DNA from: a bacterium 1XD42-54
GTDB taxonomy: Bacteria > Bacillota > Clostridia > Lachnospirales > Lachnospiraceae
Assembly: GCA_003612585.1 (NCBI GenBank)
Contig: RAZH01000006.1
Span: 62,001-126,000 of the forward strand
DNA length: 64,000 nt
Direction of reading: 5' to 3'
Part shown: positions 9,249-17,601 of the stretch, piece after piece
How positions within the stretch are numbered: position 1 is the first letter of the stretch
Layout: every line of letters starts with the position of its first letter
Made by a program: the position numbers and the translations under genes
Notes under the pieces: model-generated
Told to the model about the DNA's origin: nothing
The model's input: the letters and a program-made list of their open reading frames with translations, nothing else
The model's database searches: none

Positions 9249-10142
9249 ATGAAGAAGAAAAAACAGATCAGTCCCAAAAAGCGCAGAGAGGTATTGACCG
9301 CATACGGAATGCTGCTGCCTGACGTGCTTGGACTGCTGGTTTTTGTATTTATTCCGATTGTTTATGCGTTTTATATCAGTTTGCACAGCTGGACCGGGCT
9401 GTCTGACATGGATTTTATTGGTTTTGGAAATTATTTTAAAATGTTCAAGGATCGGATGTTTCGCAAGAGTCTGATTGTGACTGCGAAATATGCGTTCATG
9501 TACGTGCCGTGTGTGTTTCTCATGGCATTGATGATGGCGAATCTGCTGAGTGCGCTGCACAAAAAGGTTCAGACGTTTTTCCGGACCATGTTTTTCCTGC
9601 CTTATGCGATTTCCACGGTTATTGCCGGTATCGTATGGTCCTTTATCTATAATCCCATGCAGGGATTTCTGAATCAGATTCTCGTGTTTGCAGGTATTGA
9701 AAAACAGAGATTTCTGGCCTCGCCGACGCAGGCGCTGCCTTCGATTGTGGCGGTAAGCGTATGGCTTGTGCTTGGCTATAATACGATTTTGTTTCTGTCT
9801 GCGATCAAGGATGTTCCGAGGGACTATTATGAGTCCGCTGAGCTAGACGGTGCCGGACCAGTGAAAAAATTCTTTTCCATTACGCTGCCGTTGATCAAAG
9901 AAACTACGATTTTTGTGCTGATTACATGCACAATTTCTTCGTTCCAGGCATTTGACCAGATCAGGGTTATGACAGAGGGAGGACCGGCAAGTGCGACGAC
10001 GACATCCGTGCTCTATATTTACAAAGAGGCTTTTTCCACGTACGAGATGGGCTATGCGTCCTCGCTTGCGTTTGTGCTGTTCCTGCTGATTATGGTGCTG
10101 ACTGTTTTGCAGATGGTACTGACAAGAAAGAAGGAAAGGTAG
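9249..10142 (+). CDS. Sugar ABC transporter permease, MalF/UgpA type
   Basis: This 297-residue integral membrane protein has about six hydrophobic segments and the inner-membrane-component signature around ESAELDGAGPVKKFFSITLP (the EAA loop that contacts the ATPase), followed by TEGGPASATTTSVLYIYKEA, typical of CUT1 family first permeases. ATG 9249 was preferred over an in-frame ATG at 9153 because AGGAGGG precedes it by 10 bases and because the extra 32 residues would be encoded by the terminator hairpin region. It pairs with the second permease nine bases downstream and the binding protein upstream. Oligosaccharide or sugar import is the likely role. Confidence 0.9.
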   Translation: MKKKKQISPKKRREVLTAYGMLLPDVLGLLVFVFIPIVYAFYISLHSWTGLSDMDFIGFGNYFKMFKDRMFRKSLIVTAKYAFMYVPCVFLMALMMANLLSALHKKVQTFFRTMFFLPYAISTVIAGIVWSFIYNPMQGFLNQILVFAGIEKQRFLASPTQALPSIVAVSVWLVLGYNTILFLSAIKDVPRDYYESAELDGAGPVKKFFSITLPLIKETTIFVLITCTISSFQAFDQIRVMTEGGPASATTTSVLYIYKEAFSTYEMGYASSLAFVLFLLIMVLTVLQMVLTRKKER

Positions 10143-10151
10143 GGTGAGAGT

Positions 10152-10976
10152 ATGAGGAAAAAAAGAATACGACAGGCGATTCTGATTGCTCTGGCTCTGG
10201 TGCTTGCAGTAATTATCGCATTTCCCATTTATCTGCTGGTGATCAGCGCGCTAAAGCAGCCGGAGGACATCTTTGGCATGAATATTTTTCCGCCGCTTTC
10301 GTCCCTGACGCTCGATAACTTCAAGACAGTTTTCAGCAAGGAAAGTTTCGGAACGTATATTGGCAATTCATTTTTTGTAGCGACGATCGTTACGGTAGTT
10401 GCACTGTTTTTCCACGCAATGGCCGGTTATGCAATTGCACGGCTGGAATTTCGCGGAAGAAAGCTGATTTTCAGCTGGATTTTGAGTACCATGATGGTGC
10501 CGTTTTCTGTTTTGATGATCCCGCTTTTTATTATGATAAAGAAAATGGGCCTTGTGAATAATCTGTGGGGTGTCATCATTCCCATGATTCCACATGCGTA
10601 TGGTATTTTCCTGTTCCATCAGTTTTTTCTGGGAATCCCCAAAGAGCTGGAAGAGTCGGGATACATAGACGGTGCGTCTTATTTCGGCGTGTTCCGTCGT
10701 ATCGTACTGCCACTGGCAAAGCCGATCTCCGTGACACTGGCCGTCTCGTTTTTCCTAACAAACTGGAATAATTACCTGTGGCCCTTGATTGTGGCGCAGG
10801 ATAAGAAAATATGGCTGGTACAGATCGCGATTGCGAATTTTAAGACCGGAAATGCGGTAGACTGGAATCTTGTCCTGGCCGCTTCCTGTATCTCGGCATT
10901 GCCGATCATTATACTGTTTTTCGTGTTCCAGAGATACATTACGGATGGGATTAAGACGTCAGGAATCAAAGGATAA
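10152..10976 (+). CDS. Sugar ABC transporter permease, MalG/UgpE type
   Basis: The 274-residue second permease of the importer begins with a short basic N-terminus and a membrane helix (about 8-28), has around six membrane segments, and carries the EAA loop as EESGYIDGASYFGVFRRIVL. The C-terminus FQRYITDGIKTSGIKG is characteristic of MalG-like permeases. It starts nine bases after the first permease stop, with GGGTGAG as a ribosome site. It is co-transcribed with its partner and with the two downstream enzyme genes, so whatever is imported is likely the substrate of the GH172 enzyme or of the epimerase. Confidence 0.9.
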   Translation: MRKKRIRQAILIALALVLAVIIAFPIYLLVISALKQPEDIFGMNIFPPLSSLTLDNFKTVFSKESFGTYIGNSFFVATIVTVVALFFHAMAGYAIARLEFRGRKLIFSWILSTMMVPFSVLMIPLFIMIKKMGLVNNLWGVIIPMIPHAYGIFLFHQFFLGIPKELEESGYIDGASYFGVFRRIVLPLAKPISVTLAVSFFLTNWNNYLWPLIVAQDKKIWLVQIAIANFKTGNAVDWNLVLAASCISALPIIILFFVFQRYITDGIKTSGIKG

Positions 10977-11017
10977 ACGAATCAAAATTTATGGAATCAA
11001 TGAAGGAGGAGAAGAGG

Positions 11018-12136
11018 ATGAGCAATACGAACACACCTGCGTCGCTTGCGACAATTGCGCTGGCAAGGGATGCAAAAAGGATGAGGGAATCGAGTTATGA
11101 CAGGACAGGCGGGAATGATGACAGGATTCATATTCAGCCAGGAGAGACGTTTACATTTTTTGATGTACCCGGGTGCGGATGTATCACGCATTTTTGGTGT
11201 ACGCTTGCACACGAACCGGAGGAGGTAAAATATTACCTGAGAAAATCAGTGCTGCGTTTTTATTGGGATGGCGAGAAGGAGCCGAGCGTCCTGGCGCCTG
11301 TCGGCGATTTCTTCGGTATGGGCCATGCAATGAGCAAAAATTTCGTCAGCGAGCCGCTGCAGATGAGTCCGGAGGACGGTAAGGGCTTTAACTGCTGGTT
11401 TCCAATGCCGTTTTCGGATGGAGCGCGTATGACGATCACGAATGAGAGCGACCGGGAGCTTCTGTTTTACTATTATGTGGATTATGAAGCGTACCAAAGC
11501 CTTCCGGAGGAAATGCTGCGCTTTCATGCGAAATGGCACAGGGAGTTTCCGACACAGGGGCAGCCGGAGAAGAACTTTGAGACGCACAGAGAATGGTGCT
11601 TCGGCGGCGTCAATATGACCGGGGATGAGAATTATGTCATCATGGAGGCCGAAGGAAGAGGCCACTACGTGGGCTGTAATATCAACATCCACAACCTTCA
11701 CAAAAACGCACTCTGGGACTGGCCGGGCGAGGGCGACGATATGATGTTCATCGACGGAGAGCCGTGGCCGCCAAGGCTTCACGGGACCGGAACAGAGGAC
11801 TATGTGAACATGGCCTGGTGCCCGTCACAGGAATACTGCGCGCCATACCATGGGCTGATTCTGGGCGGAAAGGATAACTGGAAGGGCAAGATCAGCTATT
11901 ATCGTTATCATATTGCAGATCCGGTCATGTTTGAAAAATCAATTCGTGTGACGATTGAGCATGGACACGCAAATCATCGCAGCGACGACTGGTCATCCAC
12001 CGCATACTGGTATCAGACAGAGCCGCACAGACCGTTTGAGGAGATTCTTCCAATGGAAAAACGTCTGCCGATCGAGGATTCCGATTATCTGTGGGAAGGA
12101 GAACTGGATGGGGATCATAGAAAAAATGAGGATTAA
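11018..12136 (+). CDS. GH172 (DUF2961) family glycoside hydrolase-like protein
   Basis: This 372-residue protein without a signal peptide belongs to DUF2961, now glycoside hydrolase family 172. Known members act on furanosides: a bifidobacterial difructose dianhydride I synthase/hydrolase and mycobacterial-glycan D-arabinofuranosidases. Recognisable blocks are GCGCITHFWCT, YWDGEKEPSVLAPVGDFFG, YYVDYE, EGRGHYVGCNINI, FIDGEPWPPRLHGTGTEDY and the C-terminal SSTAYWYQTEPH. The start at 11018 was chosen over 10991 because AAGGAGGAG lies six bases before it. The protein is cytoplasmic by sequence, so the substrate must be imported, consistent with the upstream transporter. Family membership is firm; the exact sugar is inferred. 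Confidence 0.88.
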   Translation: MSNTNTPASLATIALARDAKRMRESSYDRTGGNDDRIHIQPGETFTFFDVPGCGCITHFWCTLAHEPEEVKYYLRKSVLRFYWDGEKEPSVLAPVGDFFGMGHAMSKNFVSEPLQMSPEDGKGFNCWFPMPFSDGARMTITNESDRELLFYYYVDYEAYQSLPEEMLRFHAKWHREFPTQGQPEKNFETHREWCFGGVNMTGDENYVIMEAEGRGHYVGCNINIHNLHKNALWDWPGEGDDMMFIDGEPWPPRLHGTGTEDYVNMAWCPSQEYCAPYHGLILGGKDNWKGKISYYRYHIADPVMFEKSIRVTIEHGHANHRSDDWSSTAYWYQTEPHRPFEEILPMEKRLPIEDSDYLWEGELDGDHRKNED

Positions 12137-12241
12137 CGGAAAAATTTGTCTGGTGGAGGAATAAGTTTCTCAAACTCAGGGGTGTGAAAAGATAAAGACA
12201 GATGCTGCGGTTTCGGATCAAGAAAACTGCAACATTTTAAG

Positions 12242-12298
12242 TTTCCATTGCATTTTGTATGGAAATGTGTTGAAATGATTTCAGAAGCAATCATTTCA
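12242..12298 (+). promoter_or_regulatory. Two intercistronic hairpins before the epimerase
   Basis: TTTCCA (12242-12247) pairs with TGGAAA (12260-12265), and TGAAATGATT (12271-12280) pairs perfectly with AATCATTTCA (12289-12298). No T-run follows, so these look like mRNA processing or stability elements rather than a stop. They fill most of the 200-base gap. Confidence 0.5.
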
Positions 12299-12336
12299 GC
12301 AAGGAATTCTAAAAATGAGAATGGAGGAATTATACG

Positions 12337-13242
12337 ATGAAATATGGTATTTATTTTGCATACTGGGAGCAGGAATGGGGTGTGGACCAGAAAAAGTATA
12401 TTCCGAAGGTAAAAGAGCTCGGATTTGATATTCTGGAAATCTCCTGTGCGATGCTGAAGCAGATTTCGCCGCAGGAGCTTACGGAACTGCGAAAGATGGC
12501 GGAGGATTCGGGCGTGACACTCACCGCAGGATATGGGCCGAATGCACAGGAGAACCTGGCAAGCAGTGATCCTGCTGTTGTAGCGCATGCGCTTGCATTT
12601 TACACAGATATTCTGAAAAAACTTGAGGTTCTGGATATTCATACCCTAGGCGGGGGTATCTACTCCTACTGGCCAGTCGATTATTCAAAGCCGATTGACA
12701 AGCAAGGAGATTGGCGCAGAAGCGTGGAAAATGTCCGCAAAGTAGGCCAGATTGCAGGTGAATGCGGCGTTGATTACTGTCTGGAAGTATTAAACCGTTT
12801 TGAAGGGTATCTGCTGAACACGTGTGCAGAGTGCCGCAGATTTGTGGAAGAGGTTGACGTGGACGCTGTAAAAATTATGCTGGATACATTCCATATGAAC
12901 ATTGAAGAGGACAGCATGGTGGAAGCGATTTTGCTGGCAGGCGATAAGCTGGGGCATTTCCATGTGGGAGAGAACAACCGACGCGTGCCTGGAAAGGGAG
13001 GCTTCCCATGGTATGAGATCGGTATGGCGCTGCGGGCCATCGGTTACGATAAAAATGTGGTAATGGAGCCGTTTGTAAAGAGCGGCGGAGGCGTAGGCAA
13101 TGATATTAAAATATGGCGCGATCTGAGCGGAGGGGCATCTGATGCACAGCTCGACGAGGACGCAAAGAATTCCGTCGCGTATCTGCGCTATGTATTTGGC
13201 GGACCGCAGTCGGACTATGCAAGCGTGTTGAAACGAAGATAA
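12337..13242 (+). CDS. D-psicose (allulose)/D-tagatose 3-epimerase family protein
   Basis: This 301-residue TIM-barrel protein belongs to the ketose 3-epimerases, which interconvert D-fructose and D-psicose (or related ketoses). Its N-terminus MKYGIYFAYWEQEW and blocks ALYSYWP-like GGIYSYWPVDY, CLEVLNRFEGYLLNT, IMLDTFHMNIEEDS and VVMEPFVKSGGGVG closely resemble characterised D-psicose 3-epimerases of Clostridia and Agrobacterium. The metal and catalytic residues fall at Glu150, Asp183, His209 and Glu244, the same numbering as in those enzymes. ATG 12337 follows ATGGAGGAATT. It is the last gene of the transporter operon and is followed by a strong terminator. Together with GH172 it points to unusual fructose derivatives as substrate. 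Confidence 0.92.
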   Translation: MKYGIYFAYWEQEWGVDQKKYIPKVKELGFDILEISCAMLKQISPQELTELRKMAEDSGVTLTAGYGPNAQENLASSDPAVVAHALAFYTDILKKLEVLDIHTLGGGIYSYWPVDYSKPIDKQGDWRRSVENVRKVGQIAGECGVDYCLEVLNRFEGYLLNTCAECRRFVEEVDVDAVKIMLDTFHMNIEEDSMVEAILLAGDKLGHFHVGENNRRVPGKGGFPWYEIGMALRAIGYDKNVVMEPFVKSGGGVGNDIKIWRDLSGGASDAQLDEDAKNSVAYLRYVFGGPQSDYASVLKRR

Positions 13243-13287
13243 ATTTTATTTGTTTTTGTAAGAACTGAAGCTGCTGCATGAAAAATA

Positions 13288-13346
13288 AAGGATTTCGGAT
13301 ATGGCCTTTCTAAAAAAAAGTATTCCATATTCGATATCCTTTTTTC
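13288..13346 (+). terminator. Strong terminator after the epimerase
   Basis: A 17-base arm at 13288-13304 pairs with 13325-13341 (one mismatch, one G-U), followed by six T's. It ends the operon that starts at 7.88 kb. Confidence 0.85.
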
Positions 13347-13473
13347 ATGTTATCGTTTTCTATTGCAGTAAAGGGTTTTCCCTGTAGCACAAAAATCAGT
13401 TCAGGGAAGCGGTCTGTCGTAATATGTAATTATGAGAGAGAAAAATTAGTGAAGTCAGGTGAAAAATGCTGGG

Positions 13474-13502
13474 TTGTACAAAGCTTGAAAATAGCGTAGA
13501 AT
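13474..13502 (+). promoter_or_regulatory. Predicted promoter of the GH13 gene
   Basis: TTGTAC at 13474-13479 and TAGAAT at 13497-13502 with a 17-base spacer, 46 bases before the chosen ATG. The gene therefore appears to be transcribed separately from the upstream operon. Confidence 0.65.
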
Positions 13503-13547
13503 ATATGGAGATTTTTGGGACAGCTCTGTCTGCCCGGGGAGGTATGT

Positions 13548-15677
13548 ATGGATCAGAAGACAAAAACTGTCATGAAAAAGCTGCGCTATGCGATGCTGAT
13601 GCGCCCTGTTTTTAATATGAATGCGTTGTTCAGTGATGAGACGGAAAATTATGTGACGCCAATGGAACCAAAGCCCGGCGACCGGATCAGAATCCGTCTC
13701 CGGACGCAGAAGGACAATGTGGACTGTGTCTATTTTATCAGCGGTGCGCTGAAAAAGGAGATGACGTTAGAGTTCTGTGAGGGTCGTTTTGATTATTATA
13801 TGATTGAGATAGAAGCAGGAACGGAACCGATTTATTATTATTTTGAAATCCAGAACGGGCAGTTTCGATGCTTCTATAATAAATGCGGGGTGTCACGGGA
13901 TTTGCAGCAGAGCAAATCGTTTTGTATCGCCCCGGGGTTTGCCACTCCGAAATGGGCCAAGGGAGCGGTCATGTATCAGATTTTTACAGATCGTTTCTGC
14001 AACGGAGATACGGGAAACGATGTGCTGGATAAAGAGTATGTCTACATCGGAGACTATACAACACAGGTGCAGGACTGGAATAAGCTTCCCGCTGCTATGG
14101 GCGTCCGTGAATTTTACGGGGGAGATCTTCAGGGGGTTATGGATAAGCTTGATTATCTTCAGGAACTCGGGATTGATGTGGTATATTTTAATCCTTTGTT
14201 TGTCTCGCCGTCCAATCACAAATACGATATTCAGGACTATGATTATATTGATCCGCATTTTGGAAAGATTGTCAGGGATGCGGGTGCGCTTGTGCGCGAC
14301 GGGGAACATGATAACCGGCAGGCGACGTGCTATATTAACCGTGTGACTGGGCTGGATAATCTGGAAGCCAGCAATGAGCTGTTTATATCCCTGGTCGAAG
14401 AGCTGCATAAAAGAGGGATGCGGGTTATTCTGGACGGGGTGTTTAACCACTGTGGTTCATTTAATAAATGGATGGATCGGGAGCGTATTTATGAGAACCA
14501 GAACGGTTATGAGAAGGGAGCTTACGTCTCGGCAGACAGTCCGTACCGGAGCTTTTTCCGGTTTCAGAATGAACACGAGTGGCCGTATAATCCGTTTTAT
14601 GACGGCTGGTGGGGACATGATACACTGCCAAAGCTGAACTATGAGGATTCTCCGAAGCTGGAAGAATATATTCTGAGAATTGCAAAAAAATGGGTATCGC
14701 CGCCGTACAATGTCGATGGATGGAGACTTGATGTGGCGGCGGATCTTGGCTTTTCGCTGGAATACAATCATGAGTTCTGGAGAAAATTCCGCAGAGCTGT
14801 GAAGGAGGCAAATCCGGATGCAATCATTCTGGCTGAGCATTATGGAGACGCGTCGGGATGGCTACGCGGAGATCAGTGGGATACGGTGATGAATTACGAT
14901 GCTTTTATGGAGCCGCTGACCTGGTTTTTTACAGGTATGGAAAAGCACAGCGATGAGTTCCGGGAGGGGATGCTTGGAAATGCAGACAGTTTCATCGGAG
15001 CCATGAAATACCATATGGCCTGCATGATGGCGCCTTCGCAGCAGGTGGCGATGAATGAGCTTTCGAATCATGACCATTCCAGATTTTTGACAAGGACAAA
15101 TGGCAGAGTCGGCAGAGTGGAAACTTTGGGAGGCAGTGCTGCGAAAGATGGAATCCATCCGGAGGTTATGCGTGAGGCTGTTGTGATGCAGATGACTTGG
15201 CCGGGAGCACCGACGGTATATTATGGAGATGAGGCCGGAGTATGTGGCTTTACCGATCCGGATAATCGCCGGACCTATCCATGGGGACAGGAGGATCAGC
15301 AGATGCTTGCCTTTCACAAACGGGTGATTGCACTGCATAAACGCTACCCGGTGTTTACGAATGGTTCTCTGAAATTTCTGTATGGGTCCTACAACTGTCT
15401 CGCGTACGGACGCTTCAGCCGCGAGAGCCAGATTGCTGTGATTTTTAATAATAACCCGTATGAGGAGGAAATCCGGGTTCCGGTGTGGGAGATCGGAGTG
15501 ACAAAACAGCAGGTTATGCGCCGCGTATTTGCGACCGGGCCGGAAGGATTTACGGAGGAACCGGCGATTTATCCTGTTTATTCGGGGATAGTGTCCGTGC
15601 GTTTGCAGGGAACCTCGGCCGTTGTACTGGTTGCAGAAAAAGGGGACTGGCCAGGCGACAGGGCTGGAATTATTTAG
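13548..15677 (+). CDS. GH13 alpha-glycosidase (neopullulanase / alpha-amylase family)
   Basis: This is a 709-residue cytoplasmic-looking alpha-glucan hydrolase with no signal peptide. An N-terminal beta domain of about 150 residues precedes the GH13 barrel. The catalytic triad is visible: nucleophile Asp395 in DGWRLDVAADLG, acid/base Glu430 in IILAEHYGDA and stabiliser Asp509 in LSNHDHSRFL. The first conserved region reads VILDGVFNHCG, and QIFTDRFCNGD is typical of neopullulanase/cyclomaltodextrinase relatives, which cleave imported maltodextrins. At 709 residues it is longer than the usual 580-600. ATG 13548 was taken because GGGGAGG lies five bases before it; an in-frame start at 13515 has no site. 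It is a single-gene unit bounded by its own promoter and terminator. Confidence 0.9.
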   Translation: MDQKTKTVMKKLRYAMLMRPVFNMNALFSDETENYVTPMEPKPGDRIRIRLRTQKDNVDCVYFISGALKKEMTLEFCEGRFDYYMIEIEAGTEPIYYYFEIQNGQFRCFYNKCGVSRDLQQSKSFCIAPGFATPKWAKGAVMYQIFTDRFCNGDTGNDVLDKEYVYIGDYTTQVQDWNKLPAAMGVREFYGGDLQGVMDKLDYLQELGIDVVYFNPLFVSPSNHKYDIQDYDYIDPHFGKIVRDAGALVRDGEHDNRQATCYINRVTGLDNLEASNELFISLVEELHKRGMRVILDGVFNHCGSFNKWMDRERIYENQNGYEKGAYVSADSPYRSFFRFQNEHEWPYNPFYDGWWGHDTLPKLNYEDSPKLEEYILRIAKKWVSPPYNVDGWRLDVAADLGFSLEYNHEFWRKFRRAVKEANPDAIILAEHYGDASGWLRGDQWDTVMNYDAFMEPLTWFFTGMEKHSDEFREGMLGNADSFIGAMKYHMACMMAPSQQVAMNELSNHDHSRFLTRTNGRVGRVETLGGSAAKDGIHPEVMREAVVMQMTWPGAPTVYYGDEAGVCGFTDPDNRRTYPWGQEDQQMLAFHKRVIALHKRYPVFTNGSLKFLYGSYNCLAYGRFSRESQIAVIFNNNPYEEEIRVPVWEIGVTKQQVMRRVFATGPEGFTEEPAIYPVYSGIVSVRLQGTSAVVLVAEKGDWPGDRAGII

Positions 15678-15680
15678 AAA

Positions 15681-15704
15681 AACAGTGTGCCGCTGTTCGT
15701 TTTT
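15681..15704 (+). terminator. Terminator after the GH13 gene
   Basis: AACAGTG (15681-15687) pairs with CGCTGTT (15691-15697) over a 3-base loop, one wobble pair, followed by CGTTTTT. Short but well placed four bases after the stop. Confidence 0.55.
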
Positions 15705-15816
15705 AAGAAAAAAGCAAGATTGTTTTAACCGGGACTTTCTTTTATTTCCAGCCTCTTTGCTTTAGACTGGAGATAGAAAATACGACAAGCAGGAGAGCGA
15801 AGGGGAGAACTGACCT

Positions 15817-17538
15817 ATGAGAAAACGAACAGCAGCGATTGTGGCAATTATAATTATTTTAATCCTAGGCGCCGTGGGTGCATATACTGCCATAGGGATA
15901 CATTACCGGACCCATTTTTTTGAACATACGACCATCAATGGGATAGATGTGTCAGATCTGACGGTTCAGGAAGCCGAGGGGCTGATTGCAGATCAGGCGG
16001 AGGATTACAGCGTGAAGGTCCGGACAAAGGACGGCACGGTTGAGATTATCGAGGGAGACGAGATCGGATATCAGTTTGTCTCCAAAGGAGAGGTGCAGGG
16101 TTTTCTGGATAAACAGAATTTTTTTGCATGGCTTCCGGCTTCGTTTGGCAGTGGAAGTGAGTATGTGATGCAAGCTTCTGTTACCTACGATGAGGCGAAG
16201 CTGATTGGGGCGGCAAAGGCTCTTGCATGTATGCAGGCAGGTGAAGAGGCTGCGCCGAAAAATGCCTATCTGACCCGCGAGGAGAGCGGTACGTATGTGA
16301 TTGTGCCGGAGCAGGAAGGAAGTCAGCTTGACCACGGGAAGGTCGAGGATCTTTTGAAAAATACGGTAAAAAACGGAGGAAAGACGGTTGATCTTGTGGC
16401 CACAGATTGCTACGTAAAGCCGGCCGTGCGGGCAGATGACAAGAGTCTGAAGACAGAGGCAGATCTTTATAACCGTTACAGTACCATTACAATCACGTAT
16501 CAGATGGGTGGAGGAGTTACAGAAACACTCGAAGCGGAGACTGTGGCGTCATGGTTTTCACTGGATGAAAACAAACAGCCTGTATTTAACCGGGAGGCGG
16601 TTGCAGCCTGGGTGAATCAGCTGGCAGATCAGTATGATACGATTGGGGCTTTTCTGCCATTTGTGACTTCCAATGGCGAGACGGTTTATCCGGAATCCCG
16701 CACGTATGGCTGGCAGATGGACCGCGAAGCAGAGACAGAAGCGCTGTATCAGCAGCTTCTGACCGGAACAAGTGCGCAGCGCGTTCCGGTTTGGCTGGAA
16801 GGTGCATGGAGTCGCGGAGCGAATGATATTGGAAATACATATGTAGAAATTGATTACACAAATCAGAGAATGTGGTATTATAAGGATGGTGCGCTGCTAG
16901 TGGAGACGTCGGTCGTTACCGGCAATGTGAGTGCAGGAACGGCCTCGCCGGAAGGAGTATTCTGTCTGGTGGGCAAAGAAGAGGATGCGACGCTGGTTGG
17001 GGAGGATTACAAGACGCCGGTCGATTACTGGATGCCGTTTTACGGAGGTGTCGGAATTCATGATGCGGACTCGTGGCGCAGTACATATGGCGGCGATATT
17101 TACATGTGGAGCGGTTCCCATGGCTGTATCAATACGCCAACCGCGCAGGCGGCAATTATTTACCAGAATATCGAGGTCGGCACCCCGATCATCTGCTACA
17201 GCTCCGAAACGAGTTATGATTACGGGCAGACAGGAGCAGGAAGCACGGCAGGAGACGGGAATGTAGTTATTTCAGGAACGGATTTAGGGAACGTAGATCT
17301 TGGCGGAACTGATTCAGGAATGACGGATATCGGTGGAACCGATTCAGGGAGCATGGATATCGGCGGAACTGATTCAGAGATCATCGATATCGGTGGAACA
17401 AATTCAGGAATGACGGAGATCGGGGGATCTGGTTCAGGAAATGCAGGGGACGGGATTTCACAGTCCGGTTCGGAGTTTCCGATTACGATTCAGGATGAGT
17501 GGTCAGGGAGCGGGAACGATGAGACCGTTATCTGGTGA
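15817..17538 (+). CDS. L,D-transpeptidase (YkuD) with peptidoglycan-binding region and repeat tail
   Basis: This membrane-anchored enzyme should form 3-3 peptidoglycan cross-links or attach proteins to the wall. The 573-residue protein has an N-terminal membrane anchor (about 6-28), two repeated extracellular segments like the PG_binding_4 domains common in clostridial transpeptidases (GIDVSDLTVQEAEGLI begins the first), then the YkuD catalytic domain with SGSHGCINTP: His435 and Cys437 are the active residues. The last about 90 residues are a Gly/Asp/Ser/Thr-rich tail encoded by 30-base repeats. ATG 15817 follows AAGGGGAGAA. A paralogue with the same domain order lies at 26.9 kb. Wall-crosslinking genes ddl and murF follow directly. 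Confidence 0.9.
   Translation: MRKRTAAIVAIIIILILGAVGAYTAIGIHYRTHFFEHTTINGIDVSDLTVQEAEGLIADQAEDYSVKVRTKDGTVEIIEGDEIGYQFVSKGEVQGFLDKQNFFAWLPASFGSGSEYVMQASVTYDEAKLIGAAKALACMQAGEEAAPKNAYLTREESGTYVIVPEQEGSQLDHGKVEDLLKNTVKNGGKTVDLVATDCYVKPAVRADDKSLKTEADLYNRYSTITITYQMGGGVTETLEAETVASWFSLDENKQPVFNREAVAAWVNQLADQYDTIGAFLPFVTSNGETVYPESRTYGWQMDREAETEALYQQLLTGTSAQRVPVWLEGAWSRGANDIGNTYVEIDYTNQRMWYYKDGALLVETSVVTGNVSAGTASPEGVFCLVGKEEDATLVGEDYKTPVDYWMPFYGGVGIHDADSWRSTYGGDIYMWSGSHGCINTPTAQAAIIYQNIEVGTPIICYSSETSYDYGQTGAGSTAGDGNVVISGTDLGNVDLGGTDSGMTDIGGTDSGSMDIGGTDSEIIDIGGTNSGMTEIGGSGSGNAGDGISQSGSEFPITIQDEWSGSGNDETVIW
17281..17460 (+). repeat. Six in-frame 30-base repeats in the transpeptidase tail
   Basis: Units start at 17281, 17311, 17341, 17371, 17401 and 17431 and encode variants of D-S-G-M-T-D-I-G-G-T. 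Copies are diverged mostly at two positions. The tail is a flexible, extracellular linker; copy number could vary between strains. Confidence 0.85.
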
Positions 17539-17601
17539 CGGGACAGAGTTTCTATCTGGCGGAATAAGAATATTTATAAGGATTTCAGGAGGGCATTTCG
17601 A

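Noticed and set aside
12242-12298. Riboswitch before the epimerase gene
   Set aside because: Only two simple hairpins are present, with no conserved aptamer pattern that I recognise.
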